Shown: positions 1 to 8,612 of the stretch, in pieces
Numbering within the stretch: position 1 is the stretch's first letter
How the letters are laid out: every line of letters starts with the position of its first letter
Assembly: GCA_947852905.1 (NCBI GenBank)
Contig: CANTVF010000005.1
Location: 1 to 44,052 of the forward strand
Reading direction: 5' to 3'
Length of the DNA: 44,052 bases
Source of the DNA: an uncultured Tidjanibacter sp.
GTDB lineage: Bacteria > Bacteroidota > Bacteroidia > Bacteroidales > Rikenellaceae
Made by a program: the position numbers and the translations under genes
Notes under the pieces: generated by a model
Told to the model about the DNA's origin: nothing
The model's input: the letters and a program-made list of their open reading frames with translations, nothing else
Databases searched by the model: none

Positions 1-47
1 TGACAGTCTTTTGCTGCGTAGCTGTCGCCACACTATTCACAAATTTA

Positions 48-78
48 ATAAAAAAGCGGAGACAAATCAGTCTCCGCT
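48..78 (-). terminator. Rho-independent terminator of the RHS/immunity operon
   Basis: Arms AGCGGAGA (55-62) and TCTCCGCT (71-78) form a perfect 8-bp stem. Read on the minus strand the stem is followed directly by a T-run (the A-run at 50-55 on the plus strand). It lies about 240 nt beyond the end of the last minus-strand gene. No gene is seen in 79-315. Confidence 0.75.
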
Positions 79-315
79 CAGTGAATCAAGTATTGTGTTT
101 ATGTTGGGGGCAACTTAATATGGTAACAGTTTCGGGAAGTTGGATTTTTGCGGTTTCTCTTTCGGCTTTTGTTTGCAATTAAGTTCCGGAATATCAGCAT
201 TCCAACTGCACTCTATTTTGCATATTATGTAATATTGTTTACAAGTGTTGTATTCATAGTGCGATTTCTTGTGTGGTTGCATGGTTAGTGATAAATCAAA
301 CGATATGCTATTTAT

Positions 316-723
316 TTATGATAATATTATTCTTAATGCATTCCCTATATATAGTTTGATGGCTATATATAGGAGTATGAAACTTGTTATATATAATATG
401 CTTATAATTAATCCATTTACATCTTTATATTCTTCGTCTTTCCATTTTTTATAGTATGATTTATATTTTGAGAAATCATAAGAAGGAATGAAGATTGGTG
501 TTAATAATACTGAGATTAATAGGATAATAAGTCCTATGAGTTCATCTAAATGTATGCATCGCATAATAACGCTTTCTGCGAACAGTAACATATTGGTTAA
601 TGCCATGCTCATTAATTTTTCACTACGGCCTATGTAAGCAGAAGGGAATACAGCTCTGAATGCCGATGCTGTTCGATAAAAAATGTAATTGATATTAAAT
701 GTATTTTGAAATTTAGTGGGCAT
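316..723 (-). CDS. Small AT-rich membrane protein, candidate immunity protein of the upstream RHS toxin
   Basis: A 135-residue protein that I cannot assign to a named family. Two strongly hydrophobic stretches are visible, at about residues 62-82 (LIGLIILLISVLLTPIFIP) and near the C-terminus at about 106-128 (IISILYITSFILLYIAIKL), so it should sit in the inner membrane. Between them is a charged loop (YKSYYKKWKDEEYKD). The gene is markedly richer in A+T than the RHS core upstream and matches the composition of the toxin tip. It lies 67 nt downstream of the RHS gene on the same strand, the usual place for the cognate immunity gene of a polymorphic toxin. A membrane immunity protein would fit a membrane-acting toxin tip. 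The role is inferred from position, size and membrane character only. The start at 723 is the first ATG of the frame. Confidence 0.6.
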   Translation of the reverse strand: MPTKFQNTFNINYIFYRTASAFRAVFPSAYIGRSEKLMSMALTNMLLFAESVIMRCIHLDELIGLIILLISVLLTPIFIPSYDFSKYKSYYKKWKDEEYKDVNGLIISILYITSFILLYIAIKLYIGNALRIILS

Positions 724-743
724 ATTAATTGTAGTTATTATTT

Positions 744-782
744 AAAGTCTCTCTATTGATTTATAATTCAATAGAGAGACTT
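744..782 (-). terminator. Strong hairpin between toxin gene and candidate immunity gene
   Basis: Perfect 15-bp inverted repeat, arms 744-758 and 768-782, with a 9-nt loop. On the minus strand only a weak T-stretch (CTTTAAAT) follows, so it may act as an attenuator or an RNA-stability hairpin rather than a full terminator. Confidence 0.55.
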
Positions 783-790
783 GTGTTCAA

Positions 791-3700
791 TTAAGCGCAT
801 AAAGACGCGGCTCGCTCTAATTCTCGCTGAAAACTGTTATAGAACCCATTCCATGCATTAATAATAGTATATTCTAGTGCCAATACTCCAATTGTTATCC
901 ATATACTTAGATATGGAATAAAGTTTGTTATAGTATTAATTGTTATATCCGTTGCGGATTCTTTTTTTTCTTGAGTCGTTTCTGCTTGTGTATAGTCATA
1001 TACAGCAATTCCAACACTGCCCCAGCCTAATAACTTATTACCATATTTGGTTATTTTATAAGCTTTAGACTTATATGAAGTTGCACTTAATATGTCTTCC
1101 GTTATTTGTGTTCCAGCACCTACATATCCGATACCTTCTTTTATATAGCTATTAATGACTTTTTGATTCATGCTGTCTCTTGGGTCATAGTAGTGACGTT
1201 TGGGGGCTGTCGCAACAACATATATCGGAGCTGCTTCTTCTTGAGTTACATTGGGTTGAAAATCCCACCAATCTTTAGGATTCATATAGTCATCCTCATT
1301 TCCAGTTATAGCATATGGACTTAATCCGAATATATCTATATAGTTTATTGGACTGTTGAAACAGAAACAATAGGTGCTATTATTATGAAATAGATCTGCC
1401 AACGGCTCACTCGAGTTCCACCTAGCGATAGTCGGGTCGTACATTCTCGCGCCGAAGTTCAGGATAGGTTTCGCATTGTTATAGAACTCTTCCTTTCCGT
1501 TGAACATGAACTTGTTCTTCGCAGCGGGGAGTGTTACGTTTTGGAACTTATTGTAGCTGTATTCCTGCTCGAAACGTCCGAAAGGCTCGTATTCGTTGAA
1601 AGCCGCCGGACGTCCGTTCTGCATGATTACCCTGACGCTTCCGAGGTGGTCTTTGAAATATCGCAACACTTCGTGCTGTCCAGTCATCTCGTCGAAGGAA
1701 ATCGTACCGTTTTCAAATTCCGTTTTGAATTTGCTTTGGGACGTTCCGTATTCGTATATCAAAGAACCGAGGTATGCCTTGTAATTAATTCCTGTTTCGG
1801 AGTCCAGCACTTTCGTTCCGTCGGCGAGCCATATGTAATGGAACTTTCTGTCCTGCGATGCCATACCCGATAACAAATTTAAGAAATTATATCGGAATTG
1901 TATCTGTTTTTCGGCATTATATACCATATTCCCATTGGTGTCGTATAAGAATCTGAACGTTCCCGCCTGAAATTCCGAGTCCGACGATTGTCTTACGACT
2001 TGCGTCAGAGTGTTGCCGGAATAATAATATGTCTGTTTCGATTCCTTATGGGCGGTTCCGTTTTTCTTTCTCGACATGCTCGTTATATTACCGGCAATGT
2101 CGTATCCCATATCGTATTGGGCGGAATGGTTTATTCCCGTATTCGGATTCGTGTTGTTCCTCGTAGAGCGAGAAAGTCGTCCGAGGATGTCATATTCGTA
2201 GTGATTGTAAACATATCCGGTCTGGAATTGTGGCGCCGAATGTGTCGTAGACACAATATTACCGGTATTCGAATACTTCATCTCCTGATTGTACATTCCT
2301 GAAGCCATAATTTTCAGCAAACGTCCCCTTATGTCATGCGTATATCCTACGCCTCCTATCGAGCTTATTCTTCCGAGTTCGTCGTATGCGTAACTCGTTG
2401 ACTGCTCCTGTTCCATTAAAGCTACTTTTTCGGACATCAGTCGTCCACGTTTGTCGTATTCGTATTCTTTGCGTACGGTAATCGGATTCGTGGTGTGGGA
2501 CTGATTCAGAAAATGTTCTTCGAGACACGTAACGACCCTTCCGTTGAAATCATAACCGTAGCTGCAACGACTTATGCCTTCGAGTATGTTTCGTTCGACA
2601 ACCTGTACCGTGCGTCCGTATCGGTCGTAATAGTATAGTCTTGTCACAATATTGTCGTATGTGTCCGTTCCGTCAGTGATAGCCGCGACCGCTTCGTATG
2701 TTTTCATGCCGCGGGTGCGCTGGCTGTAGGAGGAACATATTCCCGATACGGCCTTGAATGCGAGGTCGGTTTTAGTCGGGACGCGCACTTCGCTTTTCAG
2801 CCCTGCGATACCCGTGTTAGTGATAATCTTCGCTTTCGTCGGGTTGTCCTTTATGAACTGGTCGACGACGTTTCGGTAGTCGCTCGGTATGTATACGGCG
2901 TACCAGATGTATCCCGTACCGGGATCGGTCTGCGGGTCGTTGTACAATCCGATGACGAGTTCCGGGCGAATGGCTCCGTCGGTGTCGAAGATTCGTTTGT
3001 CGGTATCTTTCGCAGCGGCCTGTGGCCATTTCGTGTCTGCGGAGACCATATTTACCGCCAGCCACTCGGAGGTCTCTACTTCGAGGTTTTTATATTCGAA
3101 TTCGTATTGAGTGTCGTAACGGTATTCCGAAAGCATTGCCGAGACAGTCATGCCGACAGCGTTGCCTGAATCTACGGCATTCTGGATTGTCGCACGGCTA
3201 CGCGCCTGAGCGTCGCGCTCCATGGTCTGCGATACGATGCGTCCGAAACGGTCGTAAGTGTAACGCAGCCAGAAATTATTTTCGTCCTGTTCGTGCATGT
3301 TGGAGTCCTGATACAGTATAAGTCTGCCGTCGGGGTCGTACACGTTGTACTCCCAGCCTTTGCCCGGAACGCGCTTCTCGACGATTCGTCCCTTGGCGTC
3401 GTAAACGTATACGAAACAGTATGTCGTCACGAGCGAACTCGTTCGCGAGTAGGTCTGTCCCGCTTTCAGCGAGGCGGCGCCCATAGGGGGAATGACGTAT
3501 GCGAGTCGTCCGAAATGGTCGTATACGTAATGGGTGGCGGCGACGGTAGCGCTGTTTTCAGCTGTGCGTCTGACGAGAACGGTGCGGCCGTTTTCGTCGG
3601 TGAACGATACGACCATGTGTCCGTCCTCGTCCGTCGCGGTGCCTTTCAGCAGAAAGTCGTTGTCTCCTTTTGCGGCGACGGAGAAGCCGCCGGTCTGCTT

Positions 3701-4363
3701 GTCGTATCTTACGACAAGGACGTTGTCCGCGGCGGTGGCCATGTCGCGTCCGAACTGCGCACTGGTGTCTGCGTCGAAGCCGGGCTGGGTGCGTGACTTG
3801 AGTATGCCGCGGGCGGACATTTCGAGGTGCTGGCTGACGTAGGCATGCGGATCGTCGAGCGAAAATGCGGACTTGTAATATGCGTTCTGCTCCGTTATGG
3901 CATCTGCGCGGAAAGCGCCGTCGTTATCGGATACGGGGTAGGGCAGATAGGAGCGTATCTCGCCCGCGTTGACGTATGTCGACGCGGACGGTATTATGAC
4001 GTCATTGCCCGAAGGCGACCCGGCGACCTCTATGCTCTGGCACGGCTGGCCGAGAGTGTCGTAGTACATGACGGAGGCGTTATAGTCGGTAGCGGCAGGC
4101 TGTATGTGCGCTTTGGTGTAGCTCTTTTTTACGACTGTATTCCTGTCCGTGGTGATGGATTCGGACCATGTGTCCGCGACCGTCACTGCGCCGAGTTTGG
4201 AGTAGTTGTCTTTGGAAACCTGCCAGTTGGGTTTGCTCGTGTCGGTTCCGCTGCCGCCTCCGCCTCCGATGATGTATGGCGTTGCGTCGATGGCGTTTTC
4301 TATGGATTGTCCGTTGCCGTTTTCTGTCGGCACGGTATTCTGGTTTTCGATATTCCGTTTCAT
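791..4363 (-). CDS. DUF6443/RHS-repeat protein with C-terminal toxin-like tip
   Basis: A 1190-residue protein. The start chosen is the ATG at 4363, only 2 nt after the stop of the upstream RHS gene; a longer open frame reaches 4714 but its extra N-terminus is Arg/His-rich out-of-frame sequence of the neighbour. After a Gly-rich stretch near residue 35 comes a DUF6443-like region (YYDTLGQPCQSI), then many YD repeats (for example YDPDGRLI, YDRFGRIV, YDELGRIS). An RHS-associated core follows (FKDHLGSVRV, FNGKEEFYN, FGARMYDPTIARW, ending INYIDIFGLSP). The last ~174 residues (794-1315) form a variable tip with a VVATAP linker and a long hydrophobic segment (FIPYLSIWITIGVLALEYTI). Proteins of this class are polymorphic toxins or shell-forming exoproteins. 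No signal peptide is visible, so the export route is unknown. The tip is AT-rich compared with the core, as expected for swapped tips. Confidence 0.85.
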   Translation of the reverse strand: MKRNIENQNTVPTENGNGQSIENAIDATPYIIGGGGGSGTDTSKPNWQVSKDNYSKLGAVTVADTWSESITTDRNTVVKKSYTKAHIQPAATDYNASVMYYDTLGQPCQSIEVAGSPSGNDVIIPSASTYVNAGEIRSYLPYPVSDNDGAFRADAITEQNAYYKSAFSLDDPHAYVSQHLEMSARGILKSRTQPGFDADTSAQFGRDMATAADNVLVVRYDKQTGGFSVAAKGDNDFLLKGTATDEDGHMVVSFTDENGRTVLVRRTAENSATVAATHYVYDHFGRLAYVIPPMGAASLKAGQTYSRTSSLVTTYCFVYVYDAKGRIVEKRVPGKGWEYNVYDPDGRLILYQDSNMHEQDENNFWLRYTYDRFGRIVSQTMERDAQARSRATIQNAVDSGNAVGMTVSAMLSEYRYDTQYEFEYKNLEVETSEWLAVNMVSADTKWPQAAAKDTDKRIFDTDGAIRPELVIGLYNDPQTDPGTGYIWYAVYIPSDYRNVVDQFIKDNPTKAKIITNTGIAGLKSEVRVPTKTDLAFKAVSGICSSYSQRTRGMKTYEAVAAITDGTDTYDNIVTRLYYYDRYGRTVQVVERNILEGISRCSYGYDFNGRVVTCLEEHFLNQSHTTNPITVRKEYEYDKRGRLMSEKVALMEQEQSTSYAYDELGRISSIGGVGYTHDIRGRLLKIMASGMYNQEMKYSNTGNIVSTTHSAPQFQTGYVYNHYEYDILGRLSRSTRNNTNPNTGINHSAQYDMGYDIAGNITSMSRKKNGTAHKESKQTYYYSGNTLTQVVRQSSDSEFQAGTFRFLYDTNGNMVYNAEKQIQFRYNFLNLLSGMASQDRKFHYIWLADGTKVLDSETGINYKAYLGSLIYEYGTSQSKFKTEFENGTISFDEMTGQHEVLRYFKDHLGSVRVIMQNGRPAAFNEYEPFGRFEQEYSYNKFQNVTLPAAKNKFMFNGKEEFYNNAKPILNFGARMYDPTIARWNSSEPLADLFHNNSTYCFCFNSPINYIDIFGLSPYAITGNEDDYMNPKDWWDFQPNVTQEEAAPIYVVATAPKRHYYDPRDSMNQKVINSYIKEGIGYVGAGTQITEDILSATSYKSKAYKITKYGNKLLGWGSVGIAVYDYTQAETTQEKKESATDITINTITNFIPYLSIWITIGVLALEYTIINAWNGFYNSFQRELERAASLCA

Positions 4364-4365
4364 GT

Positions 4366-7300
4366 TTATTCTTCGTTTTTGTGTCCGTATTCGTAAGTTT
4401 CGAGTATGTTGCCTTCGTCGTCCTTTATGGCGTTCAGGCGGCCTGCACCGTCGTAATGGAAAGTCTTCATGCGTCCGGCGGCATCGGTGACCGAAGTGAC
4501 GCCTACCAGAGGCATGTAGGTGTATGTCGTAATCATGGCATCGGGCAGGGCGTCGCGCAGCTCGTCGAGCGTGTCGATGAACGACGTGTGCGAGGTGGCC
4601 TGCGCTATAGTGTCGAGCGCATCGCTGCCTCCGAGCGCATTTTCGACCTCGTCGTAGGATGCTCCCTGTATCTCGGCCACGGGATACATGCCGCGATAAC
4701 TCCACACGTAGCACGTGTCCGGTTTGCCCGTTTCCCTGACGTAAGCCGGATTGCCGTAACAGTCGTATTCCTCGACCGTACTTTCGTGTATTACCGTATC
4801 GTTCAGGTAGTGTTTCGTCATATGGGGACGGTAGACCGTCTTTTCCGTTTCGTCGAGCAATATTGTGGCCGCTTTGAAGTTCGTGTATGTTGCCTGTTTG
4901 TCGGATCCGTTTCGGGTCAGTTCCTCACCTATGCAGACATTCACCATGTTGGCGTTTATCATGCCGTTCAGCGTGGTGTAGTCGGTCGGATACAGGAAAC
5001 GGCGTTCGTAGGTGTCTCCGTCGCGGGTGAATGTCATGCGTCGCGCGACGATACTCGTTGTCGTTCCGTCTGACTGGCCTTCGGTGCCGCATGGCCAAGA
5101 TGTATACGGCTTCGGCGAGGTGTAATGTATGCTTGTAGATACGGTATGTGTCTTATCGTCGTAGTAATCGGTATGGCGTTCCGATGCCGGTTTGAATATG
5201 AACAGGTTTTCTGATACGTTGAAATAGTAACAGTCCTCCTTCGTACGCATATAATTTTCTTCGCGATCTTCTGCGCCTGCAAACCAAAGCGGTGTGTCTA
5301 CCGTAGTCGTGGTGACCATGTTTTTGACATACAGCCCGACGTTTATGCTTAGACGATTGTAATCCAAATGTTTGGTGTATGTGTATTCGGATTCGCTTAC
5401 GGTACGATAGGTGCCGTCGTCAAGACTTTCCTGTGTTTCTATTTTTTTGATGTTGCTGAAAAACTGTGGTCGGTCGCGGAAGTAGCCTTTGATCTCTCCT
5501 ATATAGTGTTCGGTTCCCTGTGACGGATTTGCATAATTTGTGTTCGTTGTGGTTTGAAAGTCGATGAATTTCCAACGTTCGGCGAGTGGTACGGAAGGTA
5601 ATGTGTAAGTATGTCTGGGATATTCATATATCCATTCTCTGGTGTCGTAGTAATATTCCGTGCGGATAGACTTCGAGTTGACAGGATCCGTAACTGTTTC
5701 CGTCACATGGCCGTAGAATATGCGGGCATTACGCGGCGATACCCCCGGAAGTATGGGTTCTGGGTATATGGCCAGGCATGCTGCGGTTGTATCTTCTTCT
5801 TTGTAGTATATCTGTTTTCGCTCTGCGAAGTCGGCGACGTCTAAGCGCCAGAAATCAACGGTACAACCGCTTTCATCGTAATCGAATGTGCGGTTAAGAA
5901 CATTTCGGTTTTCATCGAATATATGTATCGCCTTAACTCGCAATCCTATTGTAATGTTTCTGCCGAGTATTGAATCGTAATGCGTATTCGGTTCGTAAAC
6001 TATCTTCGTTTCGTTTCCGGATAACCGTTTGATGGATTTGAGCGAGTTCCAGATCGCATGTTCGTAGGAATATTCACGTTTCTGAGTGTCGGCGCCGTAA
6101 GGAGTTATGAAATCGAGGCTTTGATTATCGTTGCGTCCGTTATAGTAACCGAAGAAATCCTGTGCATAAAGTGTCTGCGGCGGTTGTGTTATGGGGTTAA
6201 TAATAGTTGTGAAATAACCGAATTCGTACTTGTCGTACATTATGTCGTCGCTTCCGTAAAAGCATATGCCGTTGAGACGGAAACGTTTGAGATCGTGTTC
6301 TCCGTCATGGTTGTCGAACGTGATTTTACGTACCGACTCGTTGTTAATGTTCAGTACTGTCATGGCTGACAGACGTCTCTTCGGGTTGAGCGTTATGCAT
6401 TTACTGGTATCTGTATTGATATATTCCGTAAGGTCAACATACGGTTCAGGAGCATCGACATAATCGAATTTCACCGTATTCCCGTTGTGTGTTATTTCTG
6501 TAATGCATATGCAGTTATGCAATATAGCGTTCTGATTGGGGTAGTTTTCCGGTTGGGGGTTATGCGGTACTTCCCCGAATTGTTTGAGTACGAACGGTAC
6601 GTCGTCGGTATCCAGAATTGACTTGCAATAGTAGACGGGGGGTGCTGGTAATGATTGTATCGTATTGCCGGTATTTCTGTATTTCAACAGGATCTCGTCC
6701 TTACAGTCGGCGGAAGTGATCTTGCTGAGAAACCATGTGGTGTAAATGGCCTTCTGAGTAAGTTGTATCTCGTTAGAAATGTAATTGCCGTCCAAATCCA
6801 AGATGCTGTAGCTATAACTGTCATTGTTCGGCAGTTTGATTTTCAATGCGAATAATGGGGTTATGTAGTCCTTACGGTCGAACAGGTAGGTGTTGCCGGC
6901 TGCATCCGTTACGGTGAATGAAGCTATCTTCAATGTGGTTTGATCATTCGTATCAATGACGGCTTTGATTACGTCATCGTTATAAGTGGCTTTTTCTATT
7001 AATACATTATTGTCCAAAATCCGAGCGAAAAAGCTGCCGGAACCGCCCGGATAGGAATAATGGTATTTATCCCACGTGCTGTCATTGCGATTGGTTATTA
7101 TTCGTGACAACGTATCTTTGGTTGATATATCGTCCGCTTCCGGAATATACGGATTGTCAAACAGATCGTCGGACAAACCTCTTACTTCTTTTACTACTGC
7201 CCCTCCTGCATTGAGCGACCAACCGATTCCCGGAGATTCGGCTATGTCGTCGAGTTTGATACCGGAGGCATGGTAGGAGAGTGTTATAGGCATGGTAATA

Positions 7301-7545
7301 CTGCCGGCTTGTAAAGTGTACAGCGGGATGTCGATAGCTGTCAGTCCGAGAGAGTGTACTATCGGATAGTTGGAGTACTTGATTACATGGTTTGCGGTTA
7401 CGCTTGGAGACACGTTGCCTATGCCGAATGCGGGCTGTTCTGTCACCTCTGCGGTCGTTGAGGCCGTTGTTGCGGCCGGTCTGGTTTCCTGTCGTGCGGA
7501 AGCGTTGTCCGTCTTGTCGGAAACTCGTTTTTTGATTTCTTTCAT
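4366..7545 (-). CDS. SpvB/RHS-like large protein, partner of the downstream RHS toxin
   Basis: A 1059-residue protein typical of Bacteroidota RHS pairs. Near residues 60-115 it has the family pattern IPLYTLQAGSITMPITLSYH then GIKLDDIAESPGIGWSLNAG, which resembles the N-terminal part of SpvB/TcdB-like toxins. The middle is beta-rich, with many Tyr and Asn residues. The C-terminus carries YD-type repeats (TTYTYMPLVGVTSVTDAAGR, FHYDGAGRLNAI). It ends 2 nt before the next RHS gene, so the two are almost surely translated from one message and may assemble as parts of one beta-strand shell. No clear signal peptide or membrane segment is visible; the N-terminus is Thr/Ala-rich and probably disordered. 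The start at 7545 is the first ATG and gives the expected length for the family. Confidence 0.85.
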   Translation of the reverse strand: MKEIKKRVSDKTDNASARQETRPAATTASTTAEVTEQPAFGIGNVSPSVTANHVIKYSNYPIVHSLGLTAIDIPLYTLQAGSITMPITLSYHASGIKLDDIAESPGIGWSLNAGGAVVKEVRGLSDDLFDNPYIPEADDISTKDTLSRIITNRNDSTWDKYHYSYPGGSGSFFARILDNNVLIEKATYNDDVIKAVIDTNDQTTLKIASFTVTDAAGNTYLFDRKDYITPLFALKIKLPNNDSYSYSILDLDGNYISNEIQLTQKAIYTTWFLSKITSADCKDEILLKYRNTGNTIQSLPAPPVYYCKSILDTDDVPFVLKQFGEVPHNPQPENYPNQNAILHNCICITEITHNGNTVKFDYVDAPEPYVDLTEYINTDTSKCITLNPKRRLSAMTVLNINNESVRKITFDNHDGEHDLKRFRLNGICFYGSDDIMYDKYEFGYFTTIINPITQPPQTLYAQDFFGYYNGRNDNQSLDFITPYGADTQKREYSYEHAIWNSLKSIKRLSGNETKIVYEPNTHYDSILGRNITIGLRVKAIHIFDENRNVLNRTFDYDESGCTVDFWRLDVADFAERKQIYYKEEDTTAACLAIYPEPILPGVSPRNARIFYGHVTETVTDPVNSKSIRTEYYYDTREWIYEYPRHTYTLPSVPLAERWKFIDFQTTTNTNYANPSQGTEHYIGEIKGYFRDRPQFFSNIKKIETQESLDDGTYRTVSESEYTYTKHLDYNRLSINVGLYVKNMVTTTTVDTPLWFAGAEDREENYMRTKEDCYYFNVSENLFIFKPASERHTDYYDDKTHTVSTSIHYTSPKPYTSWPCGTEGQSDGTTTSIVARRMTFTRDGDTYERRFLYPTDYTTLNGMINANMVNVCIGEELTRNGSDKQATYTNFKAATILLDETEKTVYRPHMTKHYLNDTVIHESTVEEYDCYGNPAYVRETGKPDTCYVWSYRGMYPVAEIQGASYDEVENALGGSDALDTIAQATSHTSFIDTLDELRDALPDAMITTYTYMPLVGVTSVTDAAGRMKTFHYDGAGRLNAIKDDEGNILETYEYGHKNEE

Positions 7546-8271
7546 ACGATTTGATTTTTTGGTTAACGGAAAAATCCGTACGCCAAAATACGTTCTGACC
7601 GGCGCTACCGTTTTCTACGGATATGGTATTTTCTTGTGATATGATTGGTATTGCTTGATGTATATTGGTGACAGATATGTTGTTAAGCCGTAGCGGCGTC
7701 TGCTATGTATAGGGCTAATTATGGAACTGTAAACTTGCGTTGGATGGGTATAAGTTTAAGATGATCGGGAGGGGCAGAGTGACTGTTTTGTCGGACTGGA
7801 ATTGATTGTGCGGACCGTGCATTACTATAAATTGTAGCCGACGTGTCGACCGATGTTATGCGGTATTGTCATGTCGTTATGAACGGTGTGACCGTATGTA
7901 CTTGACTAAGATATGTTCAGTCATATCAGATGTCGGGAACCGTATCGGAAGATAATTGGTGGTATAGTTCTGAAGAGAAAAGACATTCTTGGTATACGTG
8001 TATAAAAGCGTGGAACCGGTTTGAGTCGTACTTTCTGGAAATGCTGTCGTAAATGAAGCGGAAGTGGCTTTAAATTTTGTGATTATCTATGGAAAACGAC
8101 AGAACATACAGCTGGCTTTAGAATATCAGCTGTATACGTAAGTATGCATATGATAAAAGGGGGTGAAATATTCCGATATGCAGGGAGAAATTGGATGAAT
8201 TCCGGGGATAAGTGAAATTCACTCGTTATGCACAGGCTCTTTTCGAGACGTTCATGCAATAATATAAAATG
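7546..8271. other. Gene-free stretch upstream of the RHS operon
   Basis: About 725 nt without a convincing coding frame. It must contain the promoter of the RHS operon (minus strand), but I find no clean CAAAnnTA (the minus-strand -7 box) close to 7545. No repeats or tRNA-like sequence noticed in it. Confidence 0.5.
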
Positions 8272-8307
8272 AAAACGAGTGATAACCGTTTGATTATCAC
8301 TCGTTTT
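8272..8307. terminator. Bidirectional hairpin terminator after tRNA-Lys
   Basis: Perfect 14-bp inverted repeat, AAAACGAGTGATAA at 8272-8285 and TTATCACTCGTTTT at 8294-8307. The A/T ends give a T-run on both strands. It sits 5 nt past the 3' end of the tRNA on the minus strand. Confidence 0.85.
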
Positions 8308-8311
8308 ATCG

Positions 8312-8384
8312 TGCTCCCTCTGGGGCTCGAACCCAGGACCCCAACATTAAGAGTGTCGTGCTCTACCAACTGAGCTAAAGAAGC
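8312..8384 (-). tRNA. tRNA-Lys (anticodon CTT)
   Basis: On the minus strand the 73-nt sequence folds as a standard cloverleaf. The acceptor strands GCTTCTT and AGGGAGC pair with two G-U wobbles, the D stem is GCTC/GAGC, and the anticodon stem is CGACA/TGTTG with loop CTCTTAA, giving anticodon CTT. The T arm is CTGGG-TTCGAGC-CCCAG and the discriminator is A at 8312. CCA is not encoded. The anticodon reads lysine codon AAG. Confidence 0.95.
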
Positions 8385-8431
8385 ATCGTATGCTTTACCG
8401 TGCGGGGCAGTCCCGTTTCTCAAAAGCACCG

Positions 8432-8462
8432 CAAATATAATGCATATTTGCGAATGTGCAAA
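8432..8462 (-). promoter_or_regulatory. Bacteroidota-type promoter of tRNA-Lys
   Basis: Minus-strand TATATTTG (8432-8439, a perfect TAnnTTTG -7 box) is preceded by TTTG (8459-8462) with 19 nt between them, the standard -33/-7 layout of Bacteroidota housekeeping promoters. It ends 47 nt before the mature tRNA 5' end at 8384. Confidence 0.85.
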
Positions 8463-8612
8463 GTTTTTTTGCGAAAATATTGTTCATCGTGTTTGACCTA
8501 CAGCATGCAACAAATGCATGCCGACCGTATAGTAGCTTTCGCAGGTTTTTTCGGGCGGTTATTGCGCAGTGGATCGTTTGCGGAAAAGTCTCTTGCAGAC
8601 TTGGCTGAACGG

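Noticed and set aside
4364-4714. Longer N-terminus for the RHS-core gene (frame open to 4714)
   Set aside because: The extra 117 residues are Arg/His-rich sequence overlapping the end of the upstream RHS gene in another frame; the ATG at 4363 directly follows the upstream stop.
8226-8429. 67-residue minus-strand frame over tRNA-Lys
   Set aside because: Translation of the tRNA itself (LAQLVEHDTLNVGVLGSSPR pattern); not a protein gene.
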